Shown here: positions 46,007 through 54,923 of the stretch, piece after piece
Layout: every line of letters starts with the position of its first letter
How positions within the stretch are numbered: position 1 is the first letter of the stretch
Origin: an uncultured Bifidobacterium sp.
GTDB taxonomy: Bacteria; Actinomycetota; Actinomycetes; Actinomycetales; Bifidobacteriaceae
DNA: 64,000 nt
NCBI RefSeq assembly: GCF_959020145.1
Contig: NZ_CAUEQY010000002.1
Coordinates: 62,001 to 126,000 of the forward strand
Reading direction: 5' to 3'
Translations under genes and position numbers: made by a program
Notes under the pieces: model-generated
What the model was told of the DNA's origin: nothing
What the model saw: the letters and a program-made list of their open reading frames with translations, nothing else
Database searches by the model: none

Positions 46007-46035
46007 TATAGTTGGCTAGGTCACTTTCAGTGGCC
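46007..46035 (+). promoter_or_regulatory. pyr operon promoter and leader hairpin
   Basis: TATAGT at 46007-46012 is a good -10, with no clear -35. The leader begins near 46019 with a hairpin, GGTCACT-TTC-AGTGGCC (46019-46035), with one G:U pair. It could be a simple stabilising structure or part of an attenuator; no PyrR site was recognised. Confidence 0.4.
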
Positions 46036-46054
46036 ACCTTCAACCACAAGTTGC

Positions 46055-47068
46055 ATGAAAGGTGAGCCGTTGTCCTCAGTACTCGAACCGGCGGTCGAAA
46101 CGCCGATGGTCGGAAAAAGCGTCATCACTCTCGATGATCTTTCCATTCGTCAGATTCAGGAAATGCTGCACAAAGCGCAGTACATCGATTCCCATCGTAA
46201 AGAAGTGGCACACACCTGCGAAGGCAGGGTGCTTGCCACTTTGTTTTATGAGCCGAGCACGCGCACGCGTCTGAGTTTCGAAACCGCCATGCTGCGCCTC
46301 GGCGGCAAGGTGATCGGTTTCGCCGGCGCCCAGCTCGCCTCCGTCACCAAGGGCGAGACGATCGCCGACACGTTGAAGACGGTGTCCAACTACGTCGACG
46401 TGGTGGCCATCCGCCATCCGAAGGAAGGCGCCGCGCTGGTCGCATCCCGCGCCGCCTCCGTGCCGGTCATCAACGCGGGCGACGGCGGACACATGCATCC
46501 GACGCAGACGCTCGCCGACCTGGCCACGCTTCAATCGCGCTTCGGCCGTGTCACCAACCTGACCGTCGGCCTGTGCGGCGATCTGACCTTCGGCCGCACC
46601 GTGCACTCCCTGATCGAAACACTGTGCCGCTTCGGCAACGTCAACTTCGTGCTCATCAGCCCCGACGAGCTCAAGACCCCGCAGTACGTGCTTGACCGCA
46701 TCAACGCCACCGAATCCTGCTCCTACACCGAAGTCAAGGATCTGGTCTCCGTCATCGGCGATCTTGACGTGCTGTACATGACCCGCGTGCAGAAAGAACG
46801 TTTCTTCAACGAGGACGATTATCTGCGTCTGCGTGACACCTACATCCTCGACGAAGCCAAGATGGCGTACGCCAAGAAGGACATGGCCGTGCTGCACCCG
46901 CTGCCGCGCGTCAACGAAATCGCCGTGGAAGTCGACGACGATCCGCGTGCAGCCTACTTCGAACAGGTCAAGAACGGTATGCTCATGCGCATGGCATTGG
47001 AAAGCTCGGTGGTCGGTGACGAACTGCCGGGATACGAACCGCTCGCAGCCAAGGAGGTTGAAGCCTGA
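46055..47068 (+). CDS. pyrB: Aspartate carbamoyltransferase catalytic subunit
   Basis: It catalyses the committed step of pyrimidine synthesis, carbamoyl phosphate plus aspartate. The product is up to 337 aa. FYEPSTRTRLSFETAM is the carbamoyl-phosphate loop, HPTQTLADL and HPLPRVNEI are the other active-site signatures. ATG 46055 is the frame start, but GAAAGGTGAG within codons 1-4 is better placed for TTG 46070, giving MSSVLEPAVE; I keep the ATG and note the doubt. pyrI overlaps its stop, so a B-type catalytic/regulatory holoenzyme is made. Confidence 0.95.
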   Translation: MKGEPLSSVLEPAVETPMVGKSVITLDDLSIRQIQEMLHKAQYIDSHRKEVAHTCEGRVLATLFYEPSTRTRLSFETAMLRLGGKVIGFAGAQLASVTKGETIADTLKTVSNYVDVVAIRHPKEGAALVASRAASVPVINAGDGGHMHPTQTLADLATLQSRFGRVTNLTVGLCGDLTFGRTVHSLIETLCRFGNVNFVLISPDELKTPQYVLDRINATESCSYTEVKDLVSVIGDLDVLYMTRVQKERFFNEDDYLRLRDTYILDEAKMAYAKKDMAVLHPLPRVNEIAVEVDDDPRAAYFEQVKNGMLMRMALESSVVGDELPGYEPLAAKEVEA

Positions 47069-47487
47069 TGGAAGTCACCAGCATTCAGAACGGCATCATC
47101 ATCGATCACGTGCCCGCCGGAACCGCGCTCAAGGTACTTGAGTATCTGAAGATCGACCCGTCCAAAACCAAGCTCGCGTTGATCATGAACACCGACAGCC
47201 ACATGTACGGCACGAAGGACATCATCAAAATCGAGGATGAGACCGAATCCATCGACCTCGACGTGCTCGGCCTCGTGGCGCGCACCGCGACCGTCGGCAT
47301 CGTCCGCGGCGGCAAAATCGTCGAAAAGAAGAAGCCGACCCTGCCGGAACATGTCGTCAACATCATCAAATGCGTGAACCCGCGCTGCGTCACCACCACC
47401 GAGCCTGCGGTGCAGATGTTCCATCTGGTGCATTCCGACCGTCAGGAATACCGTTGCGACTACTGCGACGAGGAAGCGAAGTTCTGA
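47068..47487 (+). CDS. pyrI: Aspartate carbamoyltransferase regulatory subunit
   Basis: A 139-aa nucleotide-binding regulatory chain that confers CTP/ATP control. The C-terminal zinc domain has four cysteines in CVNPRCVTT and CDYCDEE. KIDPSKTKLALIMN and KDIIKIEDE are in the allosteric domain. The ATG overlaps the pyrB stop by one base. Confidence 0.95.
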   Translation: MEVTSIQNGIIIDHVPAGTALKVLEYLKIDPSKTKLALIMNTDSHMYGTKDIIKIEDETESIDLDVLGLVARTATVGIVRGGKIVEKKKPTLPEHVVNIIKCVNPRCVTTTEPAVQMFHLVHSDRQEYRCDYCDEEAKF

Positions 47488-47491
47488 AATC

Positions 47492-48910
47492 ATGACCCTC
47501 ACCCTTCACGACATCAAGGTCTGGAACACCGGCGAAGTCATTGACCTCGTCGTCCCCTCCGACACGGACGCGTCCGTGGACGCCTCGGCGATGACCATCG
47601 CCCCCGGATTCGAAGACCCGCACGTGCATTTCCGCGATCCCGGACAGACCTACAAGGAGTCCATGATCTCCGGCTGCGCGGCGGCGGCATCCGGCGGATA
47701 CACGAACGTGCTCATCATGCCAAACACCGTGCCGGCCATGGATGGCGTGAAGGTGGAGGCCGGCCAGCCGGGCGCCTCCGAAGTGCTCGACGCCGAATAC
47801 GACACGGTCATCGATTACCTGCAGCATTACGAGGCCGCTCATGGCGTGAAACTGCCGGTGCGCTACGACCTATGCGTATGCGCCTCAAAGGGGCGTGCCG
47901 GCCATGAGGCCACCGAAGTGGCCGACTGGATCGGCTACCTGCCCGAACATGGCGACGAGCATAAGGACGCCTACCAGCTGGCGCATCCGGTGACCGCCAT
48001 CAGCGATGACGGTTCCGCGGTGACCCCCAGCATTCTCGAACAGGTGTTCGAAAACGTCAAGGAGTCGGGACTGTACCTCATCGAGCATTGCGAACACCAC
48101 GACACCGGCGCGGTCAATGACGGTCCGGTGTCCCGCAAGCTTGGCGTTCCAGGCATTCCGGAGGACACGGAACTCAAAATCGTCGAACGCGACATTGACA
48201 TGTCCCGCAAAACCGGCGTGCACGTGCACTTCCAGCACGTCAGCACCGCGATCTCCTTCGACGCCATCCGCAAAGCCAAGGCCGAAGGACTTCCGATCAC
48301 CTGCGAGACCGCGCCGCATTACATCGCATTGAACGACGAGGCGCTGCTTAAGTACGGCACTTTGGCCAAAATGAACCCGCCGCTGCGCTCCGAAGCGGAC
48401 CGCCAGGCCACCATCGCAGCCGTCGCCGACGGCACGGTCGATTTGTTGGCCACCGACCATGCGCCCCACACCATGGAAGAGAAGGAACTCGGCTTCCTCG
48501 ACGCGCCCAACGGCATCATCGGGCTGGAATGCGCATACGGCGTCTGCCACAAGGTACTTGTCGACGGCGGATTCATTTCCGACGAACGTCTCATCGAACT
48601 CATGTCCACCGGTCCGGCCGAACTCATGGGCCACGACAAAACGGACATCACGGCGGTGCTCGACGACTACGCCGACGCCGTGCCGGGAGACGACGACACC
48701 AAGCGCGTGCTTGATCTGGGCCGCGTGCCCGAAAGCGACCAGGTGGATCTCGTGGTGCTGAACACCGGAGAGGAATGGACCGTCGACCCGGAGAAGTTCC
48801 ACTCCTCGGCACGTAACACCCCATTCGGCGGATGGCAGGTCACCGGCCGGCCGCTCGCCACCATCATCGGCTCGAAGCTGGCCTTCAGCCGCATCGACAA
48901 GGAGGACTGA
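47492..48910 (+). CDS. pyrC: Dihydroorotase
   Basis: A 472-aa amidohydrolase converting carbamoyl aspartate to dihydroorotate. The metal-binding HVHFRDPGQTYKE and the late ATDHAPHT are diagnostic for the class I type. It starts 4 bases after pyrI and overlaps pyrF at the stop. Its length is slightly above the usual 430-450 residues, with extra sequence near the C-terminus. Confidence 0.95.
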   Translation: MTLTLHDIKVWNTGEVIDLVVPSDTDASVDASAMTIAPGFEDPHVHFRDPGQTYKESMISGCAAAASGGYTNVLIMPNTVPAMDGVKVEAGQPGASEVLDAEYDTVIDYLQHYEAAHGVKLPVRYDLCVCASKGRAGHEATEVADWIGYLPEHGDEHKDAYQLAHPVTAISDDGSAVTPSILEQVFENVKESGLYLIEHCEHHDTGAVNDGPVSRKLGVPGIPEDTELKIVERDIDMSRKTGVHVHFQHVSTAISFDAIRKAKAEGLPITCETAPHYIALNDEALLKYGTLAKMNPPLRSEADRQATIAAVADGTVDLLATDHAPHTMEEKELGFLDAPNGIIGLECAYGVCHKVLVDGGFISDERLIELMSTGPAELMGHDKTDITAVLDDYADAVPGDDDTKRVLDLGRVPESDQVDLVVLNTGEEWTVDPEKFHSSARNTPFGGWQVTGRPLATIIGSKLAFSRIDKED

Positions 48911-49872
48911 TGGACCGTCTGATCGAAGCCATCGAAGACAAGCAGAATCCAAGCGTCGTGGGACTCGACCCCACCGAAGCGCTGGTGCCGAAGCAGGTCG
49001 TGGCCAGCTTCGCCGAGGAAATCGCCGAACAGGTGGAGGATCCGACGGAAGCGCCGGCAGCCCAACTGTCCGTCGCCTTCTTCGAATTCAACCGCGCCAT
49101 CATCGACGCAGTAGCCGACATCGTCCCGGCCGTCAAACCGCAGATCGCCATGTATGAGGCGCTCGGACCAGCCGGCATCGACGCCTACAGCATGACCTGC
49201 GAATACGCCAAACAGCAGGGACTGTACGTCCTCGGCGACGTCAAGCGCGGCGACATCGGCTCCACCGCAGCCGCCTACGCCCACCATCTGAGCGGTGTGA
49301 ACGCGGGGGAGCGCGCTTTCGACCCGTGGCATGAGGACGCGGTCACCGTGAACCCCTACCTCGGCACCGACGGCATCACCCCGTTCGTCGAAGCCGCCAC
49401 TGGTGCCGACAAGGACATCTTCGTACTGGTACGCACCTCCAATCCATCCAGCAGCGAACTGCAGGAACTCGAACTCGCCTCAGGCGAGCGCGTGTACGAG
49501 CATATCGCCGGCCTCGTGGAAGGCTGGGGAGCCGAAACCATCGGCGCGAACGGGTATTCCCGTGTCGGCGCGGTGGTCGGAGCCACCCATCCCGAGGAAG
49601 GCAAGGCGTTGCGGGCGCGCATGCCGCACACGTTCTTCCTGGTCCCCGGTTACGGCGCGCAGGGCGGTACCGCCCAAGGCGTGGCCGGCATGTTCGACAA
49701 AGACGGCATGGGCGCGCTCGTCAATTCGTCGCGTGGCATCATCGGAGCCTGGAAGAAGTCCGGCAAATACAGCGAATCCATGAGCGCAGACGATGCGCTC
49801 GACTTGGTCGCCGAATCGGCGCGCGAGGCCGCGAAGGACATGCGCGACAATCTGCGCGCGGTACTGCCGTAA
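48910..49872 (+). CDS. pyrF: Orotidine 5'-phosphate decarboxylase, type 2
   Basis: It decarboxylates OMP to UMP. The 320-aa product holds DVKRGDIGSTAAAYAHHL, the Lys-Asp active-site segment, and PSVVGLDPT near the N-terminus. The type 2 (mycobacterial-like) group is longer than E. coli PyrF. ATG 48910 shares a base with the pyrC stop. The upstream frame to 48832 is inside pyrC. Confidence 0.94.
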   Translation: MDRLIEAIEDKQNPSVVGLDPTEALVPKQVVASFAEEIAEQVEDPTEAPAAQLSVAFFEFNRAIIDAVADIVPAVKPQIAMYEALGPAGIDAYSMTCEYAKQQGLYVLGDVKRGDIGSTAAAYAHHLSGVNAGERAFDPWHEDAVTVNPYLGTDGITPFVEAATGADKDIFVLVRTSNPSSSELQELELASGERVYEHIAGLVEGWGAETIGANGYSRVGAVVGATHPEEGKALRARMPHTFFLVPGYGAQGGTAQGVAGMFDKDGMGALVNSSRGIIGAWKKSGKYSESMSADDALDLVAESAREAAKDMRDNLRAVLP

Positions 49873-49911
49873 GCTACCAGAACAATCGAACGAAACACAG
49901 GAAAGGGAGTC

Positions 49912-50730
49912 ATGACCGCCGCAGCAACGTTCATGCCGACCGTCGGCCAGGCGAGGGAAGCGGGATTCTTCCCCAGCAGGCACACGGTCGAAATCGTCGA
50001 CAACCGCATGCTGGCCGATGGCGTGTACCGATTGACATTCCGCGACGAATTCATCGCGGGACATGCCAAGCCGGCGCAGTTCGTCGACGTGTATTCCAAC
50101 AATCCGAGCAGACTGATGCCCCGCCCGTTCGGCGTGGCCGAAGTGGATGGCGATGAGGTGAGCCTTATCTTCGCCGTCGTCGGCAAAGGCACCGCCGAAT
50201 TCTCCGAATTGCGTGCGGGCGACACCATTCGGGTGATGGGTCCTCTCGGCAACTCCTTCAACACCAAGGAGAACGCGAACTACGTGCTGGTGGCCGGCGG
50301 TCTCGGCGTGCCGCCGCTGGTGCGCGCCGCGCAGGCCATCGCCGAATCGGAGGGGTCGACGAGCACCGCGGTGTTCGGATACCGCAACGTGCGTTTCGGA
50401 GACGGATACGTCGGCCGGTACGCGGACAAGACATACAGCATCGACGAATCCGAAGGCAATGTCGTAACGCTCCTTGACCGTATTGAAAATGAACTGGTGA
50501 ACGGCGAGCTGAAGCCGGTCATCCTCTCATGCGGGCCGTTGCCGATGATGAAGGCCGTCGCCGCATGGGCGGCGAAACGCGGCATCGAGGCACAGCTGAG
50601 CTTGGAACAGCGCATGGGCTGCGGATACGGCACATGCGTGCTGTGCACCGTCGACACCGCCGAAGGACGATTGAAGGTCTGCTCGGACGGACCTGTGTTC
50701 ACCCGCGAACAATTGGGATGGGGGGAGTGA
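49912..50730 (+). CDS. pyrK: Dihydroorotate dehydrogenase electron transfer subunit
   Basis: A 272-aa FAD and 2Fe-2S protein that takes electrons from PyrD and passes them to NAD+. The flavin domain has RLMPRPFGVAE and VAGGLGVPPLVRAA. The C-terminal cysteines of GCGYGTCVLCTVDT and VCSDGP hold the iron-sulfur cluster. AAAGGGAG precedes ATG 49912. It is adjacent to pyrD, consistent with a class 1B enzyme. Confidence 0.94.
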   Translation: MTAAATFMPTVGQAREAGFFPSRHTVEIVDNRMLADGVYRLTFRDEFIAGHAKPAQFVDVYSNNPSRLMPRPFGVAEVDGDEVSLIFAVVGKGTAEFSELRAGDTIRVMGPLGNSFNTKENANYVLVAGGLGVPPLVRAAQAIAESEGSTSTAVFGYRNVRFGDGYVGRYADKTYSIDESEGNVVTLLDRIENELVNGELKPVILSCGPLPMMKAVAAWAAKRGIEAQLSLEQRMGCGYGTCVLCTVDTAEGRLKVCSDGPVFTREQLGWGE

Positions 50731-50732
50731 GC

Positions 50733-51680
50733 ATGACCGCAGAACAACATGCGAACCTGTACGAACAGCACGAATGGAAGCATCCCACCCAGGTGGCTGG
50801 TATCCCGTGGAAGAATCCGGTGGCGACCGCTTCCGGCACGTTCCAATATGCTGCCGTGCGCTGGTTCTATGACGTGAGCCAGCTGGGCGCCGTCACCACC
50901 AAAGGCGTGTCTCCGGTGCCATGGGAAGGCAATCCTGGCATCCGTACTGCGGAAGGCCCCTCCAGCAACATCAACGCCGTCGGCCTGCAGAATCCCGGCG
51001 TGGACCATTACCTTGAGGACGATCTGCCGAAACTCAAGGCCATCAACGCCACCGTCATCGCCAACGTCGCCGGACACTGCGACGACGACTACGCGGAAGT
51101 CGTGTCCAAGCTCGACGATTCCCCGGCCGACATGCTGGAAATCAACGTGAGCTGTCCGAACGTGTCCGCAGGCGGCATGAGCGTCGGCACCGACCCGGTG
51201 GCTTTGAGCCGCCTCATCACCAGACTGCGCAAGCTCACCGACAAGAAGATGATCGTCAAACTCACCCCGAACGTCACCGACATCACCGTGCCGGCACGAG
51301 CCGCGGTGGAAAGCGGAGCCGACGCATTGAGCCTGATCAACACGCTGCTCGGCATGCGCATCAACATCCGCACCGGCGAGCCGGTCATCACGCACGTCAC
51401 CGGCGGCGTGTCCGGCCCGGCCGTCCTGCCGGTCGGACTGGCTGCGGTATGGCGCGTGCGCGCCGCATTGCCAGAAATACCGATCATCGGCATCGGAGGC
51501 ATCGACTCCGGCGAGACCGCGCTCGAATACCTGTATGCCGGCGCCAACGCCGTCGAAGTCGGCGCGGCCGCATTGTTCGAGCCGACCGCGCCGCTGCGCG
51601 TGGCCCGCGAACTCGACGATCTGCTCGACGAACGTCCCGAACTCGCCGACAAGCTCGCCAAAGGCGAGACCTGGCGCTGA
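50733..51680 (+). CDS. pyrD: Dihydroorotate dehydrogenase, class 1B catalytic subunit
   Basis: It oxidises dihydroorotate to orotate with FMN. The 315-aa product has the class 1 catalytic Cys in LEINVSCPNVSAGG, and GLQNPGVDHYL and TPNVTDI motifs. GGGGAG lies ahead of ATG 50733. The two-base gap to pyrK and the presence of PyrK assign class 1B. Confidence 0.95.
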   Translation: MTAEQHANLYEQHEWKHPTQVAGIPWKNPVATASGTFQYAAVRWFYDVSQLGAVTTKGVSPVPWEGNPGIRTAEGPSSNINAVGLQNPGVDHYLEDDLPKLKAINATVIANVAGHCDDDYAEVVSKLDDSPADMLEINVSCPNVSAGGMSVGTDPVALSRLITRLRKLTDKKMIVKLTPNVTDITVPARAAVESGADALSLINTLLGMRINIRTGEPVITHVTGGVSGPAVLPVGLAAVWRVRAALPEIPIIGIGGIDSGETALEYLYAGANAVEVGAAALFEPTAPLRVARELDDLLDERPELADKLAKGETWR

Positions 51681-51716
51681 AATTTCGTAATCGATCAATG
51701 TAAGGAGAACAAGCAA

Positions 51717-52412
51717 ATGACCGCATCGCTCGACCATCGTTTCACCGAGTTCCTGCTGGAATCGCAGGCGTTGAAATTCGGCGAGTTCACATTGAAGTCC
51801 GGCCGCAAGTCGCCGTACTTCATCAACGCCGGCGCATTCAACGACGGACGCAAGATCGCCCGTCTCGGCGCGTTCTACGCCGAGAAGATTGTCGAGGAGA
51901 TCGAGGCGGGCAACCTGCCCAAGGACATCGACACCGTGTTCGGCCCTGCCTACAAGGGCATCCCGCTGGGCGTGTCCACCGCCATCGCGCTGACGTCCGC
52001 CCATGGCATGGAGGTCGGCTACACCTTCGACCGCAAGGAGAAGAAGGACCATGGCGACGGCGGCATGATGGTCGGCACGCAGCTTGCGGACGGCATGAAG
52101 GTCCTGCTCGTCGACGACGTGATGACCGCCGGCACCGCTGTGCGCGAGGTCATCCCGAAGCTCAAGGCCGAGGCGAACGTCGAGGTCATCGGCCTGGTAC
52201 TGAGCGTGGACCGCATGGAGAAGACCAAGGATTCCGACACGTCCGCGGTGAAGGCCGTCGAAGCCGAATTCGGCTTCCCGGTGTTCGCCATCGCCAACGT
52301 GAAGGAGATCTTCGAAGCCGGCCAGCACATCCAGAACGCCGACGGCACCCCGTACGTCACACCGGAGATCAAGGCCGCCGCCGACGCGTACCTGGAACAG
52401 TACGGCGCCTGA
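51717..52412 (+). CDS. pyrE: Orotate phosphoribosyltransferase
   Basis: It condenses orotate with PRPP to OMP. The 231-aa product carries the PRPP loop [16 protein letters not shown] and [19 protein letters not shown] precedes ATG 51717. It is last in the operon and followed by a terminator. Only carbamoyl-phosphate synthase is missing from the locus. Confidence 0.96.
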   Translation: MTASLDHRFTEFLLESQALKFGEFTLKSGRKSPYFINAGAFNDGRKIARLGAFYAEKIVEEIEAGNLPKDIDTVFGPAYKGIPLGVSTAIALTSAHGMEVGYTFDRKEKKDHGDGGMMVGTQLADGMKVLLVDDVMTAGTAVREVIPKLKAEANVEVIGLVLSVDRMEKTKDSDTSAVKAVEAEFGFPVFAIANVKEIFEAGQHIQNADGTPYVTPEIKAAADAYLEQYGA

Positions 52413-52471
52413 CTGCGGCGTTCGCGCTGAACCGCGCTCATCGGCTGTCATAGTCGTCTCGGATATGACAG

Positions 52472-52512
52472 AAAGGCACTGTGCTGCTTTCGGGCAGTAC
52501 AGTGCCTTTTCG
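52472..52512 (+). terminator. Terminator of the pyr operon
   Basis: AAAGGCACTGT (52472-52482) pairs with ACAGTGCCTTT (52499-52509), with further inner pairing GCTGC/GGCAG. TTTTC ends it. It also separates pyrE from the convergent LysR gene. Confidence 0.88.
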
Positions 52513-52534
52513 TTGTGGTTCCTCTGTTCCGGGG

Positions 52535-53458
52535 TCAGTCGATGAGCGTGTAGCCGTGGCTGGCGACCACCGACTTGAGCTTCTCCAAGTACGTTTCGGC
52601 GGCCTTGGACAGCTTCGCGCGCTCATTGGTGATCCATCCGACAAGCATCGTCTCATCGGTGTCGAGCGGCACGGTGACGATCTTCTCGTTGTTGAGATCG
52701 CCGTTGTCGATGCCGGTGCACACCGTGTAGCCGTTCAGGCCGATGATGAAGTTCAGAATCGTGGCGCGGTCGGTCACGTTGATCTGCTTGGGGGAGTACT
52801 CCGGCCAGACGGCCTCCTCCGCGAAGAAGAAGCTGCCTTCCTCGCCCTGCTCGTATTGGATGAACGGGAACGGCTTCAGATCGTCCATGGTGACCTTCTT
52901 CTTGCCGGCCAGCGGATTGTCGCGCGAGATGAACACGTGCAACGGCGCGCGGAACAGCGGATGGAACTCGAGATGCTTCTCGCGCAGCAGCTTGCCGATC
53001 ACGTCCTTGTTGAAGTCGGACAGGTAGATGATGCCGATCTCCGAAAGCATGTTCGCCACCTGGTTGATGATGTCCTTCGTGCGGGTCTCGCGGATGGTGA
53101 ACTCGTATTCGTCGGACTTGGTGGAGTCGATCATCTCCACGAACGCCTCCACGGCGAACATGTAATGCTGCGTGGACACGGAGCACAGCTGTTTGCGGGG
53201 TTTCGCGTTCTTGTACCGTTCCTCCAGCAGTGACGCCTGATCGAGGACCTGACGCGCGTAGGTGAGGAATTCCGCGCCGTCCACGGTCAACGCGATGCCT
53301 TGGGAGGAACGGGTGAAGATCTCGATGCCGAGCTCGTTCTCAAGCTCCTTCACCGAGGAGCTCAACGCGGGCTGGGATACGTACAGCTCGTGCGAGGCCT
53401 CGTTCATGGAGCCGCATTCCACTATTTTGACGATGTATTTCAGCTGAAGGAGGGTCAT
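52535..53458 (-). CDS. LysR family transcriptional regulator
   Basis: A 307-aa regulator with an N-terminal winged helix-turn-helix (SMNEASHELYVSQPALSSSV) and a periplasmic-binding-protein-like effector domain. The DNA-binding domain resembles the CmbR/MtaR group that controls sulfur amino acid genes in firmicutes. It could start at 53467 (MGVM) or at ATG 53458; the latter is favoured because TATAAA lies 7-8 bases upstream and no ribosome site is present, giving a leaderless message. TTATAGC and a dyad lie upstream. It is convergent with the pyr operon. A link to metE is inference. Confidence 0.9.
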   Translation of the reverse strand: MTLLQLKYIVKIVECGSMNEASHELYVSQPALSSSVKELENELGIEIFTRSSQGIALTVDGAEFLTYARQVLDQASLLEERYKNAKPRKQLCSVSTQHYMFAVEAFVEMIDSTKSDEYEFTIRETRTKDIINQVANMLSEIGIIYLSDFNKDVIGKLLREKHLEFHPLFRAPLHVFISRDNPLAGKKKVTMDDLKPFPFIQYEQGEEGSFFFAEEAVWPEYSPKQINVTDRATILNFIIGLNGYTVCTGIDNGDLNNEKIVTVPLDTDETMLVGWITNERAKLSKAAETYLEKLKSVVASHGYTLID

Positions 53459-53464
53459 AACGCC

Positions 53465-53507
53465 CATTTATACCAGCGTCGCTTTACGAAACGACGATTT
53501 ATAGCGC
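53465..53507 (-). promoter_or_regulatory. LysR gene promoter region with dyad and TTATAGC site
   Basis: On the minus strand TATAAA ends about 7-8 bases before ATG 53458. Upstream lies a partial palindrome, CGTCG-c-TTTACGAAA-c-GACG (about 53474-53492). Next to it TTTATAGC (about 53499-53506, plus strand) matches the sites before metE. Autoregulation is likely. Confidence 0.4.
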
Positions 53508-53619
53508 TTCGTTTTGCATAGTGGACACGCGGTCGGTGGATGTGCGGCCTACAGCGGACGATGATATGGGCGCATGGCCGAGGCCCGTTCCGCGGGACGC
53601 AGGCGTACGTCCGCCGCGC

Positions 53620-54255
53620 TCACACGCGCACGCCCAAGGATTCCAGGTCCCTGCGCGCCTGGTCGGCGTCGACGAAACGGAAGGCGTGCATGCCGGCCGA
53701 CCGCGCCCCGGCGACGTTCTTCGCGGTGTCGTCGAGGAACACGCTGCTCTCGGGGCTTAGGCCGAAACGGCTCATCGCCAGTTCGTAGATGTCGGCGTTC
53801 GGCTTGTGCATCTTCTCCACGCCGGAGACGACGGTGCCCTGCAGCAGTTCGGCAAGCTGCGGGAACTTCTCGAATGCGAAATGGAACGTCTCATGGGACC
53901 AATTCGTCAATCCCCACACGCCATAGCCGGCCGCCTTCAGATCGCGCAGCAGCCGCTCCATGCCGGGCAGCATGCGTGGCAGCGCGTCGTCGTAATGCGC
54001 GATGTAATAACGGAAGATCCCGGCGACGCGTTCTCCCTGCTCGGCCACCACATCGGGCCATATCGAATCGAAGTCCTCCCCGGCGTCCATACGGTCCTCG
54101 TATCCGAAGAAGCCGCAGGGGTCGTCGTCGGCGCAGATGCGGTCGACGGTCGCGTCGTCGAATCTGCCTTCAAGGCATGCCCGTGTCCGCCAATCCAGCA
54201 ACACTCCGCAGAAATCGAAAACGACGTCGGTGATGGTCGGAACTGCAACGGTCAT
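53620..54255 (-). CDS. HAD superfamily hydrolase
   Basis: A 211-aa phosphatase-like protein. Motif I is VVFDFCGVLLDW; the second Asp of the usual DxD is replaced, as in YihX-type members, here by Cys. LTNWS (motif II) and the late SVFLDDTAKNV (motif IV) fit the family; Lys is in EKMHKP. ATG 54255 with AAGAAGGG eight bases upstream is preferred to the longer frame to 54309. The natural substrate is unknown; small sugar phosphates are typical. It lies behind a 275-base spacer from the ABC region. Confidence 0.88.
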   Translation of the reverse strand: MTVAVPTITDVVFDFCGVLLDWRTRACLEGRFDDATVDRICADDDPCGFFGYEDRMDAGEDFDSIWPDVVAEQGERVAGIFRYYIAHYDDALPRMLPGMERLLRDLKAAGYGVWGLTNWSHETFHFAFEKFPQLAELLQGTVVSGVEKMHKPNADIYELAMSRFGLSPESSVFLDDTAKNVAGARSAGMHAFRFVDADQARRDLESLGVRV

Positions 54256-54472
54256 CGGGAAACCCTTCTTGTAGCGTGCGTCTGTCTTCCGCCAGTGTAC
54301 CGTACCCATGTTCGTGAAGGACGTTTTCGTCTTCGCGTGCGGCGTTTCCTGAAAGTCATTGGGGCGGAAAGGCTCGCTTGGGTTTTTGAAAAAGGCTAAT
54401 CTAGACGTTTTCGGAGATTGTGATGATTGTCATGCCGACCATTTCGAACATACAATCAATCCGAAATTAAAT

Positions 54473-54482
54473 CAACATGTTG
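54473..54482. promoter_or_regulatory. Perfect 10-bp palindrome upstream of the broken ABC operon
   Basis: CAACATGTTG lies about 50 bases before the first ABC gene. The 54256-54530 spacer otherwise shows AT-rich sequence with short dyads and no gene. It may be an operator for the former exporter; no regulator gene is adjacent. Confidence 0.35.
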
Positions 54483-54530
54483 TCTGAATAGACGGGTGTC
54501 CTAGTGGAAAGCATTAGGAAGGGGCCGACG

Positions 54531-54923
54531 ATGGCATATATCGAAATGGTGCACAGCTTCAAGCGCTACCATATGGGCGACATCACAATCACCGCCAACA
54601 ACGATGTGAGTTTCGGCATCGAACGCGGCGAGCTTGCGATCATTCTGGGATCATCCGGAGCCGGCAAATCGACGGTGCTCAACATCCTGGGCGGCATGGA
54701 CACGAATTCCGAAGGCAAGGTCATCATCGACGGCGTCGACATCTCGGACTTCAACGCGAAGCAACTGACCGATTACCGGCGCAACAACATCGGATTCGTG
54801 TTTCAGTTCTACAATCTGGTGGCCAACCTCACCGCCAAGGAGAACGTGGAACTCGCCTCCGAACTCGTCAAGAACGCGGCCGATCCAGTGCAGACGCTGG
54901 TCGATGTGGGACTTGGCGGCCGC
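54531..54923 (+). pseudogene. Truncated ABC transporter ATPase (5' half)
   Basis: Residues 1-131 align with the intact 233-aa paralogue at 59186-59887: MAYIEM, Walker A GSSGAGKST, the Q-loop [14 protein letters not shown], and VDVGL. Homology stops around 54921-54923, just before the expected LSGGE signature. Walker B and the H-loop are missing, so it cannot hydrolyse ATP as an ABC dimer. The reading frame runs on in a wrong frame of the permease gene until a stop at 56171. AAGGGG precedes ATG 54531. A deletion produced this junction. Confidence 0.85.

Noticed and set aside
54916..54923. GCGGCCGC, an eight-base rare restriction sequence at the ATPase/permease junction
   Set aside because: As evidence of cloning it is weak: the same octamer occurs at the pntAA leader, and it arises naturally from GCC/GCG alanine codons.
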